Assembly (NCBI RefSeq): GCF_900168195.1
Contig: NZ_FUYX01000013.1
Location: 62,001-126,000, forward strand
Direction of reading: 5' to 3'
DNA: 64,000 nt
From: Allobosea thiooxidans
Lineage (GTDB): Bacteria; Pseudomonadota; Alphaproteobacteria; Rhizobiales; Beijerinckiaceae
In this document: in pieces, positions 26,367-34,692 of the stretch
How the letters are laid out: every line of letters starts with the position of its first letter
How positions within the stretch are numbered: the stretch's first letter is position 1
Notes under the pieces: generated by a model
The model's input: only the letters and a program-made list of their open reading frames with translations
Told to the model about the DNA's origin: nothing
The model's database searches: none
Made by a program: the position numbers and the translations under genes

Positions 26367-27113
26367 TCAGGGCCGGCCGAGACGTTCGAGCGCCATCCGC
26401 AGCGGCCTGTCCGAGACCTGGATGAAGCCGAGATAGGGGTGGTCCATGTCGATGATCAGCACCAGCGCGCCCGTGATCGACAGGGCGCAGATGACGAAGA
26501 TCGCGACGACCGTGCCGTTGCGCGGGGCCAGCAGGCCGAAGGAGCCGAAGAGCAGGGCCAGCCACAGGATCAGGAAGGCGAGAAAGGCCGGCGGAAATCC
26601 GCCGACCTCCGTTTCCGTGCGCATCCAGCGGGCCTGCGCGATCTCGCCGCTGAGCTGAAGCGCCCGCGAGTGGAGCCAGCGCTGGGCGTCCGTCTGTGGC
26701 TTCAGGCTTCGCAGCGCGTCCTGGACAGGCTCGATGTCGAACCCGTCATCCAGCGTGTTCTGGTCGTCGAGATCGGGCTTGCTCAGCCTCGCCTCCAGCA
26801 GGCGGCGGAGCGTTCCGCGCATCTCGGGAGCGCCCGGCCCATAATGAGCAAGCACGCGGTCGAGCAGCAGGATGCGCGCTGCCGACGACCTGAGCTCGGC
26901 CCCGGCATCGTCGAAGGAGCGCTTCGCGGAGGCGATCAGCAGCCCGAGCGCCAGTGCCGAAAGCGTGCCGATGACCGCTGTGGCCAGTTTGATCGCGTCC
27001 CTTGAATCGGTACTGAGATGGTGATCCGGCAGGCGCGAGCGCAGCAGCAGTCCGATCGAAGCGGCACCGAAGACGCAGAGGAACGCGATGACGCCGACGG
27101 CGAATGCACTCAT
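26367..27113 (-). CDS. DUF4239 family membrane protein
   Basis: A 248-residue protein with two N-terminal helices (VGVIAFLCVFGAASIGLLLR and LATAVIGTLSALALGLLIASA) and two C-terminal helices (FLAFLILWLALLFGSFGLLAP and IFVICALSITGALVLIIDM). A soluble helical loop of about 100 residues lies between. The ending DMDHPYLGFIQVSDRPL is the hallmark of the bestrophin-like DUF4239 family. Role unknown; an ion-channel-like function has been suggested for the family. The start MSAFAVG sits just before the first helix. Confidence 0.85.
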   Translation of the reverse strand: MSAFAVGVIAFLCVFGAASIGLLLRSRLPDHHLSTDSRDAIKLATAVIGTLSALALGLLIASAKRSFDDAGAELRSSAARILLLDRVLAHYGPGAPEMRGTLRRLLEARLSKPDLDDQNTLDDGFDIEPVQDALRSLKPQTDAQRWLHSRALQLSGEIAQARWMRTETEVGGFPPAFLAFLILWLALLFGSFGLLAPRNGTVVAIFVICALSITGALVLIIDMDHPYLGFIQVSDRPLRMALERLGRP

Positions 27114-27317
27114 GACTGGCGCCCGTTGCTGGATGGCTTGCGAGACTGCCTCGCGGCGAGGTGACGTAACGATAATCCGGGGAACCCGCTCCTGCCGAAC
27201 GATATTTTGACGGGGGCCGATGTCGAGCGATGGCCGGTCCTTTCCGCAAGGCCTCACGGCCACCGGCAGCGCGTCGCGGCCCGAAGGCGGGATCGGCGAA
27301 AGCGCGCCGGGGCGCCG

Positions 27318-27659
27318 TCAGGAATCGCCCGCCGGAGCGAAGAAGCAGAGCAGCTCGCCGGCGTCGTTGATGCAGAGGTGCCAGTGGCCGTCGGGCGATC
27401 GCTGCGCCTTCTCATGGGGGATCTCGACCCGTAGCGGCGCGCGGCGCTCCTTCGGCCACATCGGATGCCGGCCGGGCGCAATGGTGACGACGAAGCCGGA
27501 CGGCACCTCGCGCACGGCCTCAGCCTCGATCTGCGCGCAATCGGCGCCCGAGCAGCAGTTGAACGGATAGTCCCAGAGGCTTGGCGCCTGATGGGAGAGT
27601 GCTCGCGTCACTCCCACAGTCAGCAAAGCCACCATGGCGAATGAAGCGATCACGCGCAT
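27318..27659 (-). CDS. small exported cysteine-containing protein
   Basis: A 113-residue protein with an N-terminal signal (MRVIASFAMVALLTVGVTRALSH). The mature part contains YPFNCCSGADCAQIE, then WPKERRAPLRVEIPHEKAQ, and ends HWHLCINDAGELLCFFAPAG. The CCSxxDC cluster and the HLCI...LLCFF pair suggest two disulfides or a metal site. Similar small proteins occur widely in Hyphomicrobiales without assigned function. It stands alone upstream of the family B repeat. Confidence 0.75.
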   Translation of the reverse strand: MRVIASFAMVALLTVGVTRALSHQAPSLWDYPFNCCSGADCAQIEAEAVREVPSGFVVTIAPGRHPMWPKERRAPLRVEIPHEKAQRSPDGHWHLCINDAGELLCFFAPAGDS

Positions 27660-27827
27660 AGGCCGGCCCTCAGCACCAGAAAGTGGAGCGCAAAGGCGGC
27701 GAATGCGTGACGGACGTTACGGCAGGAGAATAATTCCTGTCCCCAAGAACCATGCCTATTCTTGTCGCGCCCTCATCCTGAGGGCGGCGACCCGGAGGCA
27801 TGTCGCGGGGCCGGGGGGCGACCCGCC

Positions 27828-27869
27828 GCGCAAGACGCGGATGCTCGCCACAAGGGCGAGCATGACGGG
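27828..27869. repeat. dispersed hairpin repeat, family B, partial copy 2
   Basis: GATGCTCGCCACAAGGGCGAGCATGAC repeats the ATGCTCGCC / GGCGAGCAT hairpin of family B, preceded by AAGACGCGG, the joining motif. The partner hairpin is missing. Just upstream, GCCCTCATCCTGAGGGC at about 27771 is another small dyad. Both fill the 250-bp gap between the exported protein's start and the beta-lactamase-fold gene's stop. Confidence 0.7.
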
Positions 27870-27909
27870 GGGGGAAACCGAGGCCTCGTGCGCCGACGGG
27901 GCGGCTTCG

Positions 27910-29289
27910 TCAGGTCTCCCTGGCGTCCCCGTAGCGCGCCAGCATCTCGGTGCGCATCTCCCCCTCGCCGATCGCGCGGCCACCGCCGAGGCGGACGGAG
28001 CGCACCGCGCCACTTGCGTCGCGCTGCAGCTCCGCTGGCTCGCCCGGGCTGTGGAAGCCGGAGGCGCGGGTGATGCGGCCGCGATCGGGCGCCTCCAGGG
28101 TGATCTCCGGAGCATCCAGGAAGGGCGTCAGCAGAGCGGGATTGGCGATGAGTACGTGCTTTTCGACGGGAATGAGGTCGCTCGCGCCCCAGATCGTCCA
28201 CCAGCGGCCGGTCCAGTCCCCGGCTTCCGCAGGCGGCACGCCGCGCTCGGAAAAGGTCTTCAGGATATGGGCGATGCCGTCGAGCCAGGGATGGGCGAGG
28301 CCGTCGATGGCGTTGGTCAGCACCGCGACGGTGAGGCCCTGCTCCGGGAAGATGCAGGTGCGGGTGATGAAGCCCTGGAAGCCGCCGGAATGGCCGTACC
28401 AGCGCCAGTCGCCCCTGCCTCCGGAGATCGTGCCGAGGCCGTAATGGCGGCCGAGGCTGGATTCGTCGTCCGGCCAGAGGCGCCGGGCCATCTCGCGGCG
28501 GCTCAGCGGCGAGAGGATGCTGGTCTCGGCCTTCGGCGAGAGCTGCGCGAAATAGCGCGCCACATCGGCCGCGGTCGCGACGAAGCCGGCAGCCGAGGTC
28601 ATGGCGTGGCCCGGATTGTCGGCGGGGATGACGACGCGCTTCCCGACCGGCCAGGTGCCGCTATGGCCCTTCGCCATTGGCCTGTGGCCCCAGAGCTCTA
28701 TATCGGCCTTGGTCTCGAGCAGCCCGACCTTGGAGATGACCTCGTCGGTGATCCACTCGCTGTAGCTCAGCCCGGTCACCGCCTCGATGACGAGGCCGAG
28801 CAGGGCAAAGCCGTGATTGGAGTACTTGAAGCGCTGGGAGCCGGGAAAGACCGGCGCCACGGCGAGGTCGGCGAGCAGTTCCGCCTTGCTGCAATAGGGC
28901 TTGCGATCGAGGAACTGGCCGGCATCCGGCCCGTCGCGGGTCAGGCCGGCGCTGTTGGAGAGCACCTGCCCGATGGTGACCTCGGCGATCTGCGGATGCA
29001 GCCCGCCAACATACCCGCCGACCTTGTCGTCGAGCCGCAGCCGGCCTTCCTCGACAAGGCGCAGTATGCCGGCCGAGGTGAAACTCTTGGAGTGGGAGGC
29101 GATGCGGAAGCCGTGGCGCGGCGTCAGCACCTCGCCGGTCGCGAGGTTCGCGCTGCCGAAGGCGGCCTCCAGCACGATCTCGCCGCCATTCGCGATCGCG
29201 ACGGCGCAGCCGGGCTGGGCATGGTGGCGGCGCTGGAATTCGAGCCAGCTCGCGACATAGGCGAGGGCGGGGGCAAGCCATGGCTTCAT
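27910..29289 (-). CDS. beta-lactamase-family serine hydrolase
   Basis: A 459-residue class C beta-lactamase/esterase-type enzyme. The catalytic SxxK is SHSK near residue 66 in FRIASHSKSFTSAG. The YxN motif is YSN in FKYSNHGFALLG, and HSG in YGHSGGFQGF replaces KTG. No export signal is seen, so it may act in the cytoplasm or be an esterase or D-aminopeptidase rather than a lactamase. The C-terminal 110 residues form a separate beta-rich domain, as in D-aminopeptidase-like members. Confidence 0.85.
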   Translation of the reverse strand: MKPWLAPALAYVASWLEFQRRHHAQPGCAVAIANGGEIVLEAAFGSANLATGEVLTPRHGFRIASHSKSFTSAGILRLVEEGRLRLDDKVGGYVGGLHPQIAEVTIGQVLSNSAGLTRDGPDAGQFLDRKPYCSKAELLADLAVAPVFPGSQRFKYSNHGFALLGLVIEAVTGLSYSEWITDEVISKVGLLETKADIELWGHRPMAKGHSGTWPVGKRVVIPADNPGHAMTSAAGFVATAADVARYFAQLSPKAETSILSPLSRREMARRLWPDDESSLGRHYGLGTISGGRGDWRWYGHSGGFQGFITRTCIFPEQGLTVAVLTNAIDGLAHPWLDGIAHILKTFSERGVPPAEAGDWTGRWWTIWGASDLIPVEKHVLIANPALLTPFLDAPEITLEAPDRGRITRASGFHSPGEPAELQRDASGAVRSVRLGGGRAIGEGEMRTEMLARYGDARET

Positions 29290-29456
29290 GAGTCGGCGTC
29301 CGTCACGGTTGCAGCTGGTCGCGAAGATGGCACGATTCCGCCGGTGGCCGACAAGCGGCGCGAATGGTGGAGCGGGCATGTCCGCCACGGTTGCTTTCGC
29401 TTGCCCTCGCCGGCCCGCCGTGGCATCGCTCCCGGCCAATCGAAAGGACCCTGATC

Positions 29457-29669
29457 GTGGACAAGAAAGAACTCGCCAAGCTCGAAGGCTATCTGCGCCG
29501 CACCTTCAACAACCACGCGATCAGCGTGCGGGCCCGGATGAAGAAGACCGACTCGGCCGAGGTCTATCTGGGCGAGGAGTTCATCGGCATCATCCATGTC
29601 GACGACGAGGACGGCGACCGCTCCTTCAACTTCACCATGGCGATCCTCGACGTCGATCTCGAGGACTGA
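29457..29669 (+). CDS. DUF3126 family protein
   Basis: A 70-residue protein of the DUF3126 family, found across Hyphomicrobiales, function unknown. The start is GTG at 29457 (MDKKELAKLEGYLRRTF), chosen because all family members begin with this helix. Highly conserved blocks are VYLGEEFIGIIHVDDEDGD and SFNFTMAILDVDLED. AAGGACCC lies upstream as ribosome site. Divergent from the serine hydrolase gene and followed by a family A repeat. Confidence 0.88.
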   Translation: MDKKELAKLEGYLRRTFNNHAISVRARMKKTDSAEVYLGEEFIGIIHVDDEDGDRSFNFTMAILDVDLED

Positions 29670-29700
29670 GACGCGGCGCTTCGGCGCCCGCCATCCATCG

Positions 29701-29784
29701 TTGCGGGCGCTGGCGAGGCAATCCAGGGGGCTCGGAGCTCCACGTTCCCCGGATTGCTTCGTCGCCCGTTCCTCGCAATGACGA
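29701..29784. repeat. dispersed palindromic repeat, family A, copy 2
   Basis: An 84-bp element between convergent gene ends, matching the copy at 8834-8917 over its length: GGCAATCCAG in the left arm, GCTCCACGT in the centre, GGATTGCTTCGTCGC in the right arm and CCTCGCAATGACGA at the end. Substitutions in the left arm (GCGGGCGCTGGCGAGG) are partly balanced by the right arm, so the hairpin remains. Confidence 0.8.
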
Positions 29785-29803
29785 GAATCCGGATCGAAAT
29801 TCC

Positions 29804-30523
29804 CTAGCGGATCAGCCCGTCGAGCGTCCGGCGCACGCCGCCGAGCATCAGCGCCCAGTCGGCGATGATGCTGCGCGGGAAGCGGATGTTCACATCCATG
29901 CCGCGGTGCTGGAAGGTGATGCGGCAGGGCTCGTCGAGATTGGCGCTGGTCTCGATCGGGCAACGGGCGGCGAAGCCCTTGCCGTCCGGCACCGAGACGT
30001 AGAACTCGTCGCCCTCATAGGGCGAGCCCTTGCGGAAGCCGCGCACGACGAGCCCGCCGGGATTCGACCAGACGGTCGGCGTCAGGAAGCGGGCATAGGT
30101 CGCGAGCTGCCGGGCGGGTTCGTTGACCCTGTCGGGCGGGCTCAGCGTGATCAGCAGGCGTTTCCGGCTCTGCGGCTGGGCTGGGCCGAGGTTCGGCCAG
30201 TCGAGGCGCAGCCGCGCCATGCCGACGAGGCGGCTCGCATCATCGTCGTCGTCGAGCCCGGTCAGGTCCCGCGGGATCATCAGTGCGACATTGCCGACCC
30301 GGGCCGGCTGCAACGCCGCCGGCTCGTCGACGCGGCGGTGGGTGAGATAAAGCGCGAGCCCCGTCGCCAATGCGCCTGCGGCCGTGATCATCAGCGCGGC
30401 CTTTAGCAGGGCGCCGTCAGCGCGCGGCAGGGGGGGCGGCGGCCGCTGCAGGCGCATGCGCACCATCGAAGTCAGATGGGCGGCCTGCTGGCCGGGCCGA
30501 TGATGGGACAGGGACGCGGTCAT
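29804..30523 (-). CDS. hypothetical membrane-anchored protein
   Basis: A 239-residue protein with a short proline-rich cytoplasmic N-terminus, one membrane helix near residues 42-60 (KAALMITAAGALATGLALYL), and an exported domain. The domain contains ARVGNVALMIPRDL, ARLRLDWPNLGPAQ, RFLTPTVW and a Cys pair (CPIETS...PCRITF) that may form a disulfide. No family recognised; similar proteins are common in Hyphomicrobiales. Divergent from the GTG-started gene at 30699. Confidence 0.75.
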   Translation of the reverse strand: MTASLSHHRPGQQAAHLTSMVRMRLQRPPPPLPRADGALLKAALMITAAGALATGLALYLTHRRVDEPAALQPARVGNVALMIPRDLTGLDDDDDASRLVGMARLRLDWPNLGPAQPQSRKRLLITLSPPDRVNEPARQLATYARFLTPTVWSNPGGLVVRGFRKGSPYEGDEFYVSVPDGKGFAARCPIETSANLDEPCRITFQHRGMDVNIRFPRSIIADWALMLGGVRRTLDGLIR

Positions 30524-30581
30524 TCCGGATACTCTCGCCCGGTCAAACGGACCGGCTCCGCATCACTGAAGCACCGGCGAC

Positions 30582-30596
30582 TTAACGGCGCGTAAA
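30582..30596. promoter_or_regulatory. CtrA-like box
   Basis: TTAA-N7-TAAA (N7 CGGCGCG) differs in one base from the CtrA consensus TTAA-N7-TTAA. A half-site TTAACCAT follows at about 30619. Both lie between the divergent genes at 30523 and 30699. Whether CtrA binds here is untested. Confidence 0.4.
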
Positions 30597-30698
30597 CCAT
30601 AACCGCCCCGATCATCGTTAACCATCGGTAAAGACTGGGCTTCACTCTCTACCGACCTTGCGGCAGGCTCCGGCGTCGTTTCGCGGAGGACCGCGCCC

Positions 30699-31025
30699 GT
30701 GATCATCCAGCCAGCTGCGCTCGAGGCGCTCCAGTCGCTGTTCCTCGGTTTCGCCTTCGCCGGGCTGCTGGCGAGCGCCTTCGAGCTGTTCACCTCGCGG
30801 CGCGCCGACTTCAAGCTGCTGCAGACGGGCGGGCTCGCCGCCGTTGCCAGCGTGCCGGTCGTGGTCTTCAGCGCGCCCTTCCTGATCCTGCGCAACACCG
30901 TGCACGGCCGGCGCATCGAGGGCCGACCATTCCCCTTCGTGATGATCGCCAGCATGGCTGCCGCGATCTGGAGCATGGCGTCCGGCCGGCTCGTCCTCGA
31001 CCTGCTGCATCTCCTCGGCGCTTGA
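30699..31025 (+). CDS. small membrane protein, DUF6949-like
   Basis: A 108-residue protein with three hydrophobic segments: [41 protein letters not shown] and [17 protein letters not shown]. The start is GTG at 30699, supported by GGAGG ten bases upstream. The core [22 protein letters not shown] is strongly conserved in related alphaproteobacterial proteins of unknown function. A CtrA-like box lies about 100 bases upstream. The gamma-carbonic anhydrase gene follows after 55 bases on the same strand. Confidence 0.75.
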   Translation: MIIQPAALEALQSLFLGFAFAGLLASAFELFTSRRADFKLLQTGGLAAVASVPVVVFSAPFLILRNTVHGRRIEGRPFPFVMIASMAAAIWSMASGRLVLDLLHLLGA

Positions 31026-31080
31026 CGGCAGGCGTCGCTCCTCTGCAATCCTGCGCGGACGAAGCATCAGGAAGCTGCCC

Positions 31081-31611
31081 ATGCCGCTCTACTCGCTCGA
31101 TGGAACAAGGCCCGAGGTCCCAGGTGGCGGTGCCTGGTGGCTGGCGCCCGACGCGCATGTGATCGGCCGGGTACGCCTGGCCGCCGATGTCGGGATCTGG
31201 TTCGGCGCCGTGCTGCGCGGCGACAATGAGTGGATCACGATCGGGGAGGGCAGCAACCTTCAGGAAGGCTGCGTGCTGCACACCGATATGGGCTTCCCGT
31301 TGACCGTCGGCGCCAACTGCACCATCGGCCATCGCGCCATCCTGCATGGCTGCACCATCGGCGAGAACAGCCTGGTCGGCATGGGCGCGACCGTGCTGAA
31401 CGGTGCCAGGATCGGCCGCAACTGCCTCGTCGGCGCCAATGCGCTGGTGACCGAGGGCAAGGAATTTCCCGACAACTCGCTGATCGTCGGGGCTCCGGCG
31501 CGGGCGGTGCGGACCCTGGACGAGAAGGCGGCGGCGGGCATCACCGCATCGGCCAAGGCCTATGTCCGGCGCTGGCGGCAGTTCGCGGCCGGGCTCGAGC
31601 GGCTCGACTGA
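31081..31611 (+). CDS. gamma-class carbonic anhydrase-like protein
   Basis: A 176-residue left-handed beta-helix protein of the gamma-carbonic anhydrase family. Zinc His residues lie in [16 protein letters not shown] and neighbours. The hexapeptide repeats run from [12 protein letters not shown] to [13 protein letters not shown], and the C-terminal helix [19 protein letters not shown] packs on the helix. Homologues form trimers; some hydrate CO2 and some are paralogues without activity. The Arg in [13 protein letters not shown], conserved in active members, is present. Confidence 0.9.
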   Translation: MPLYSLDGTRPEVPGGGAWWLAPDAHVIGRVRLAADVGIWFGAVLRGDNEWITIGEGSNLQEGCVLHTDMGFPLTVGANCTIGHRAILHGCTIGENSLVGMGATVLNGARIGRNCLVGANALVTEGKEFPDNSLIVGAPARAVRTLDEKAAAGITASAKAYVRRWRQFAAGLERLD

Positions 31612-31648
31612 GCCGGGCGGGCGCGGCGGCCTGGCCGCATCGTATCCG

Positions 31649-31690
31649 AAAAAAGAAGCGGGCCGACCTTCCGCGGAGGAAAGCCGGCCC
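31649..31690 (-). terminator. rho-independent terminator for the BTLCP gene
   Basis: On the minus strand GGGCCGGCTTTCC and GGAAGGTCGGCCC form a long stem (one mismatch), closely followed by a TTTTTT run (plus-strand A run at 31649-31654). It lies about 100 bases beyond the peptidase stop. The plus-strand side has no T-run, so it does not serve the carbonic anhydrase gene. Confidence 0.75.
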
Positions 31691-31787
31691 TGGCGAAACC
31701 CGATCCTTGGGGACGGGTGGGGTGGGGACGTGACCGAGCCTCGCCGTCCTTATTGCCGCGGCCGGCGTGGGGCCGCGGCCGAATTCG

Positions 31788-32423
31788 TCAACGCTGCACC
31801 GAGGCGACCGTCGGGGTCTGCGCGCCGCCCAGCGAGGTCCAGCCCGTGCGGTACTGCGACTCGCGCTTGACGTAGACGTACCCGGTCTGGCTCCAGGGCA
31901 GGATCGCGTTGCGCTTGTTGTCGAGGATGAAGTCGCCGCGGTCGGTGCGGATCATCAGCACCGCATGGCCGGCGTTCTCCTCGTCGATCACGACCGTGAC
32001 CAGCATGGCCCGGCGCGGAACGCCGGCCTCGGCGAGGCGCTTGCGCTTCAGCAGCACATAATCCTCGCAATCGCCCTTGCCGTCCGTCGGGATGTCCCAG
32101 CGGTCGACGACGCCCCAGTGATCCTCGTCGGTGACGGCCTCGATCTCGCGATTGATGCCGTTGTTGGTGGCGACGATCGTCTTCCAGAGCTTGGCGTTCA
32201 GTTCGATGCGCTCAGGCTCGCGGGTGTCGGTACGGCATTCCGTCGGCGTGCGCTTGCAGAAATCCGTCCAGGCATAGGGCGCGCGGGCCTCGCCGGAGGC
32301 CATGGCCGGAAGGCTCGCCACCGGGATGCCGGCGGAACCCTGCGCGTTGACGGTGGAAGCGCCGGCGATAGTGAGCAGCGCGGCGAAGGTGGTGGCAATC
32401 AGATTGCGATGTCGAGAGAGCAT
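31788..32423 (-). CDS. bacterial transglutaminase-like cysteine peptidase (BTLCP)
   Basis: A 211-residue exported cysteine peptidase. The signal peptide is LIATTFAALLTIAGASTVNAQ. The catalytic triad is Cys in GKGDCEDYVLLKR, His in NAGHAVLMIRT and Asp in DFILDNKRN. In proteobacteria, family members such as LapG cut surface adhesins under c-di-GMP control, but rhizobial members usually lack LapD partners and their targets are unknown. A strong terminator follows. A long, AT-rich upstream region with several TTAA motifs precedes it. Confidence 0.88.
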   Translation of the reverse strand: MLSRHRNLIATTFAALLTIAGASTVNAQGSAGIPVASLPAMASGEARAPYAWTDFCKRTPTECRTDTREPERIELNAKLWKTIVATNNGINREIEAVTDEDHWGVVDRWDIPTDGKGDCEDYVLLKRKRLAEAGVPRRAMLVTVVIDEENAGHAVLMIRTDRGDFILDNKRNAILPWSQTGYVYVKRESQYRTGWTSLGGAQTPTVASVQR

Positions 32424-33042
32424 GTCGTCCCCTTTCTGTCCCGGGGGAGACGATGCGTGGCGGCGGATGGATTGCGCCTGAAGTGAAAAGGTACAAATTT
32501 ATGTATTCGCGCCGGGTGTCCTCGAAGAAGAAGATAGCATCAATCCTGCTCAAATGCGGAAGTAACGATTGATGTCGATCGTGTAATGGTATTTTAACCA
32601 TTAATTCTTTGTTGAGCTGAAAGGATCGATTAACTTACGGGCGGGTTAACGCTCGCAGTCGAGGTTTCCGTAGCTCTGTCGGCAGGCAGGGGGCGCTTCA
32701 AGCGGGAAGGGCGCGGGAAGGGCCCTCGTTCCACGCACCGCGACAGGGCCTCGGGTCCAACGTGTCGAGCGCGGGCGAAGCGGGCATGGTCGGCGCAGCG
32801 GAATGCGGCAGGTCCTGCCGACACGACGCCCTGCGGCTTACCTCGGTTCGGTGCGGCTTCGTGCTGATGCGCCGCCGGTGCTCAGGTCCGGCCAAGGGTC
32901 TTGGTTTCGCTTCGGCCGCGCGGTGCATGCCGGACGCAGGCAAAGCAGCGCCTCGTCGGGCGCCGGTCGGGCCGCGGCGCGATCCAGTGAAATCCAGCGG
33001 GAAGGGCGCCGAGCTTGCGGCGGGAAGCCGGCGGAGCCGGCC
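32424..33042. other. 619-base intergenic region
   Basis: No convincing gene. The part nearest the peptidase gene (32480-32640) is AT-rich, with TTTTAACCATTAATTC and GGTTAACG, and is the likely promoter. The rest (32640-33040) is GC-rich with short open frames on both strands that have poor codon character. It contains small dyads such as GCCGGCGGAGCCGGC near 33027. It could hold a small RNA or the remains of a lost gene; nothing decides this. Confidence 0.4.
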
Positions 33043-33657
33043 TCAGAGCTCGAGATTTTCGTCGAGCAGGTCGGCCGACAGCGGGAAACGGAATTCCGCC
33101 GCGTAGCCACCGTCGAAGCGCCGGACGACGCGGGCCGGCGTCGAGCCCAACCGGATCGAGGTATTGATCGGCAGGTCGAGGTCGCTGGAGAAGGCCGCGC
33201 CGGAAAGCGAGATGTCGATGATCCTGACGACATGCTCGGAGCCGTCGTCCATCAGCAGGACCGAGCGGGGATTGCGCGGCACGACGCGCTCATGGCGCCG
33301 GTCCTCGGGCAGTCCGAGCTCTTCGCGGTTGGCGAGCCAGGTGAGCTGGGCCGTGAACTTCTCGCGCTTGCGGCTGGTCGCGGTGATGGTCATCGCGAAG
33401 CCTTCCATCGTCGTGCGGACGCAGATGCCCTCGATCCGCCCGAGATGCTCCAGATAGGCGATGACCCGGTCGCCGGGCCTGGCCTTGGCGGGGGCGGCGA
33501 GATGCACGCCACCCGGCGAGATGTCGATGGTCTGGCAGGGATATTCCATGCGGTTGGGCAGCATGTAGCGGCCCAACAGCACCACCTTCATGCGGTGGTG
33601 CCGCCTACGTTCGGCCGGAATGGCCGCCGTCCGGGGCGTTTGGAGCGCGCTCAGCAT
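33043..33657 (-). CDS. tandem PilZ domain protein
   Basis: A 204-residue protein with two PilZ-type beta barrels. The first has RRRHHRMKV (RxxxR) and TIDISPGGVHL (DxSxxG), both needed for c-di-GMP binding. The second has PRNPRSVLL and RIIDISLSGAAFSS with a similar layout. It should therefore bind c-di-GMP and relay it to motility, polysaccharide or cell-cycle targets. The PAS_5 gene lies upstream on the same strand; a TGAA-N7-TTAACC box lies between them. Translation begins at ATG 33657 (an adjacent in-frame TTG is possible). Confidence 0.88.
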   Translation of the reverse strand: MLSALQTPRTAAIPAERRRHHRMKVVLLGRYMLPNRMEYPCQTIDISPGGVHLAAPAKARPGDRVIAYLEHLGRIEGICVRTTMEGFAMTITATSRKREKFTAQLTWLANREELGLPEDRRHERVVPRNPRSVLLMDDGSEHVVRIIDISLSGAAFSSDLDLPINTSIRLGSTPARVVRRFDGGYAAEFRFPLSADLLDENLEL

Positions 33658-33700
33658 CAATGTCCGACCTGGAATTCCGGCGCGATCCTAGGCGTCGCCT

Positions 33701-33717
33701 GGTTAACGGATCGTTCA
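33701..33717 (-). promoter_or_regulatory. CtrA-like box upstream of the PilZ gene
   Basis: On the minus strand TGAACGATCCGTTAACC matches TTAA-N7-TTAACC with one mismatch, 44 bases before the PilZ start. It could give this gene its own cell-cycle-regulated promoter although the PAS_5 gene ends only three bases away. Confidence 0.4.
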
Positions 33718-33719
33718 GA

Positions 33720-34289
33720 TCAGGCGCGGCCGCCGGGCAGCACGACGAGGCGCGGCGGCTCGGCCCGGCGCGGCGCGGCCGGTGTGCGCACGGCTGCGGC
33801 GGGCCAGAGCATCCGCAGCGAGATCATGCGCATCCAGGCCACGGTGTCGAAGCCGAGCCAGTCCGGCGAGACGGCCGGCGACAGCACGCCGAGCACGCGG
33901 GCGTGGGTGCGCCCGCGATAGCGCAGGGGCAGCAACAGCAATTCGAGGTAGATCGGCGCCCCCGTCGCCGATTCGCCGGAGAGCCCGGCGACGGCGCCGG
34001 CGCTTTCGTCCATCACGGTCTGGATCAGACGGCGCATGTCGCCCTGCGATTCGAGATCGGGCCAGAGCGCGGTGAAGGCGCGGCCGCGCAGCTCATGGCC
34101 CATCAGGGCGCAGAGGCGCGTGCCGGCGAGGCGGAAGACCGGGCCGATCGGCTCGTTCTCCAGCACGAAGGTGTCGGCCAGCGCGTGACGCAGGGCGCCG
34201 GGCTCGATCTCGCCGCGCTCCGGCGCGGAGCGCTCACCGCGCAGCGCGTCCCAATATTCGAAGACCAGACGTGTGCTCGCGTTCTTCAT
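33720..34289 (-). CDS. PAS_5 family PAS domain protein
   Basis: A 189-residue protein of the PAS_5 (PF07310-type) family. A single PAS domain spans about residues 10-145 with GEIEPGALRHALADTFVLE, the FRLAGTRLCALMGHELRGRAF block and the ELLLLPLRYRGRTHARVLGVLSP strand pair. The C-terminal 40 residues are Pro/Arg-rich and probably disordered. Members of this family sit beside PilZ genes in many Hyphomicrobiales, so the two proteins may share a signalling role. Confidence 0.85.
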   Translation of the reverse strand: MKNASTRLVFEYWDALRGERSAPERGEIEPGALRHALADTFVLENEPIGPVFRLAGTRLCALMGHELRGRAFTALWPDLESQGDMRRLIQTVMDESAGAVAGLSGESATGAPIYLELLLLPLRYRGRTHARVLGVLSPAVSPDWLGFDTVAWMRMISLRMLWPAAAVRTPAAPRRAEPPRLVVLPGGRA

Positions 34290-34455
34290 CCTGAGCCTGT
34301 TCGTGTTGTCTCCCTGGGAACGGGCCGGCGTCCAGTGCTGGCGCAGATCCGTTCAGAAAGGAGACGATTCAGTCCTTCGGAAGATCGAGGACGCATTCGT
34401 CATGCCGTCTTGCCACCGCCGACTGAGTCGGGGGAGGCAAGCCGGGTCGTTAGGG

Positions 34456-34470
34456 TTAACCAAGTGTTAT
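34456..34470. promoter_or_regulatory. CtrA-like box between PAS_5 and rhomboid genes
   Basis: TTAA-N7-TTAT (N7 CCAAGTG) is one base from consensus, in the 403-base gap between divergent genes. The gap (34290-34692) otherwise holds only the hairpin at 34598 and no convincing ORF. Confidence 0.4.
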
Positions 34471-34597
34471 CTTTGTGGATGATCGTTAAACTACGTATCA
34501 AATGCTTCGGATCTCGCCGGTGCCACGCCGCCGGCAAGCGAGGTGGAGGGGGGCGTGACGAGCCGTCCGGCAGCGACCGGACGGCGTCATCGCCGGC

Positions 34598-34630
34598 GAA
34601 AAAGGGGACGGCCCGGCCGATCCCCTTTTT
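34598..34630. terminator. bidirectional terminator-like hairpin in a divergent gap
   Basis: GAAAAAGGGGA and TCCCCTTTTTC are exact complements around CGGCCCGGCCGA, giving an A-tract on one side and a T-tract on the other. It could terminate in either direction. Both flanking genes start rather than end here, so it may end a small RNA from 34290-34597 or attenuate transcription into rhomboid, which begins 60 bases later. Confidence 0.6.
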
Positions 34631-34692
34631 CGTTCACGCCACCGATAGCGGTGCTTGCCTGCCGTGCCGGCTTCGGCAAGTGTGGCGGCCGC

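Noticed and set aside
32762..33106. Possible 114-residue gene in the long gap before the PilZ gene
   Set aside because: It runs into the PilZ coding region antisense, is Arg/Ser/Ala-rich and has no ribosome site or recognisable motif.
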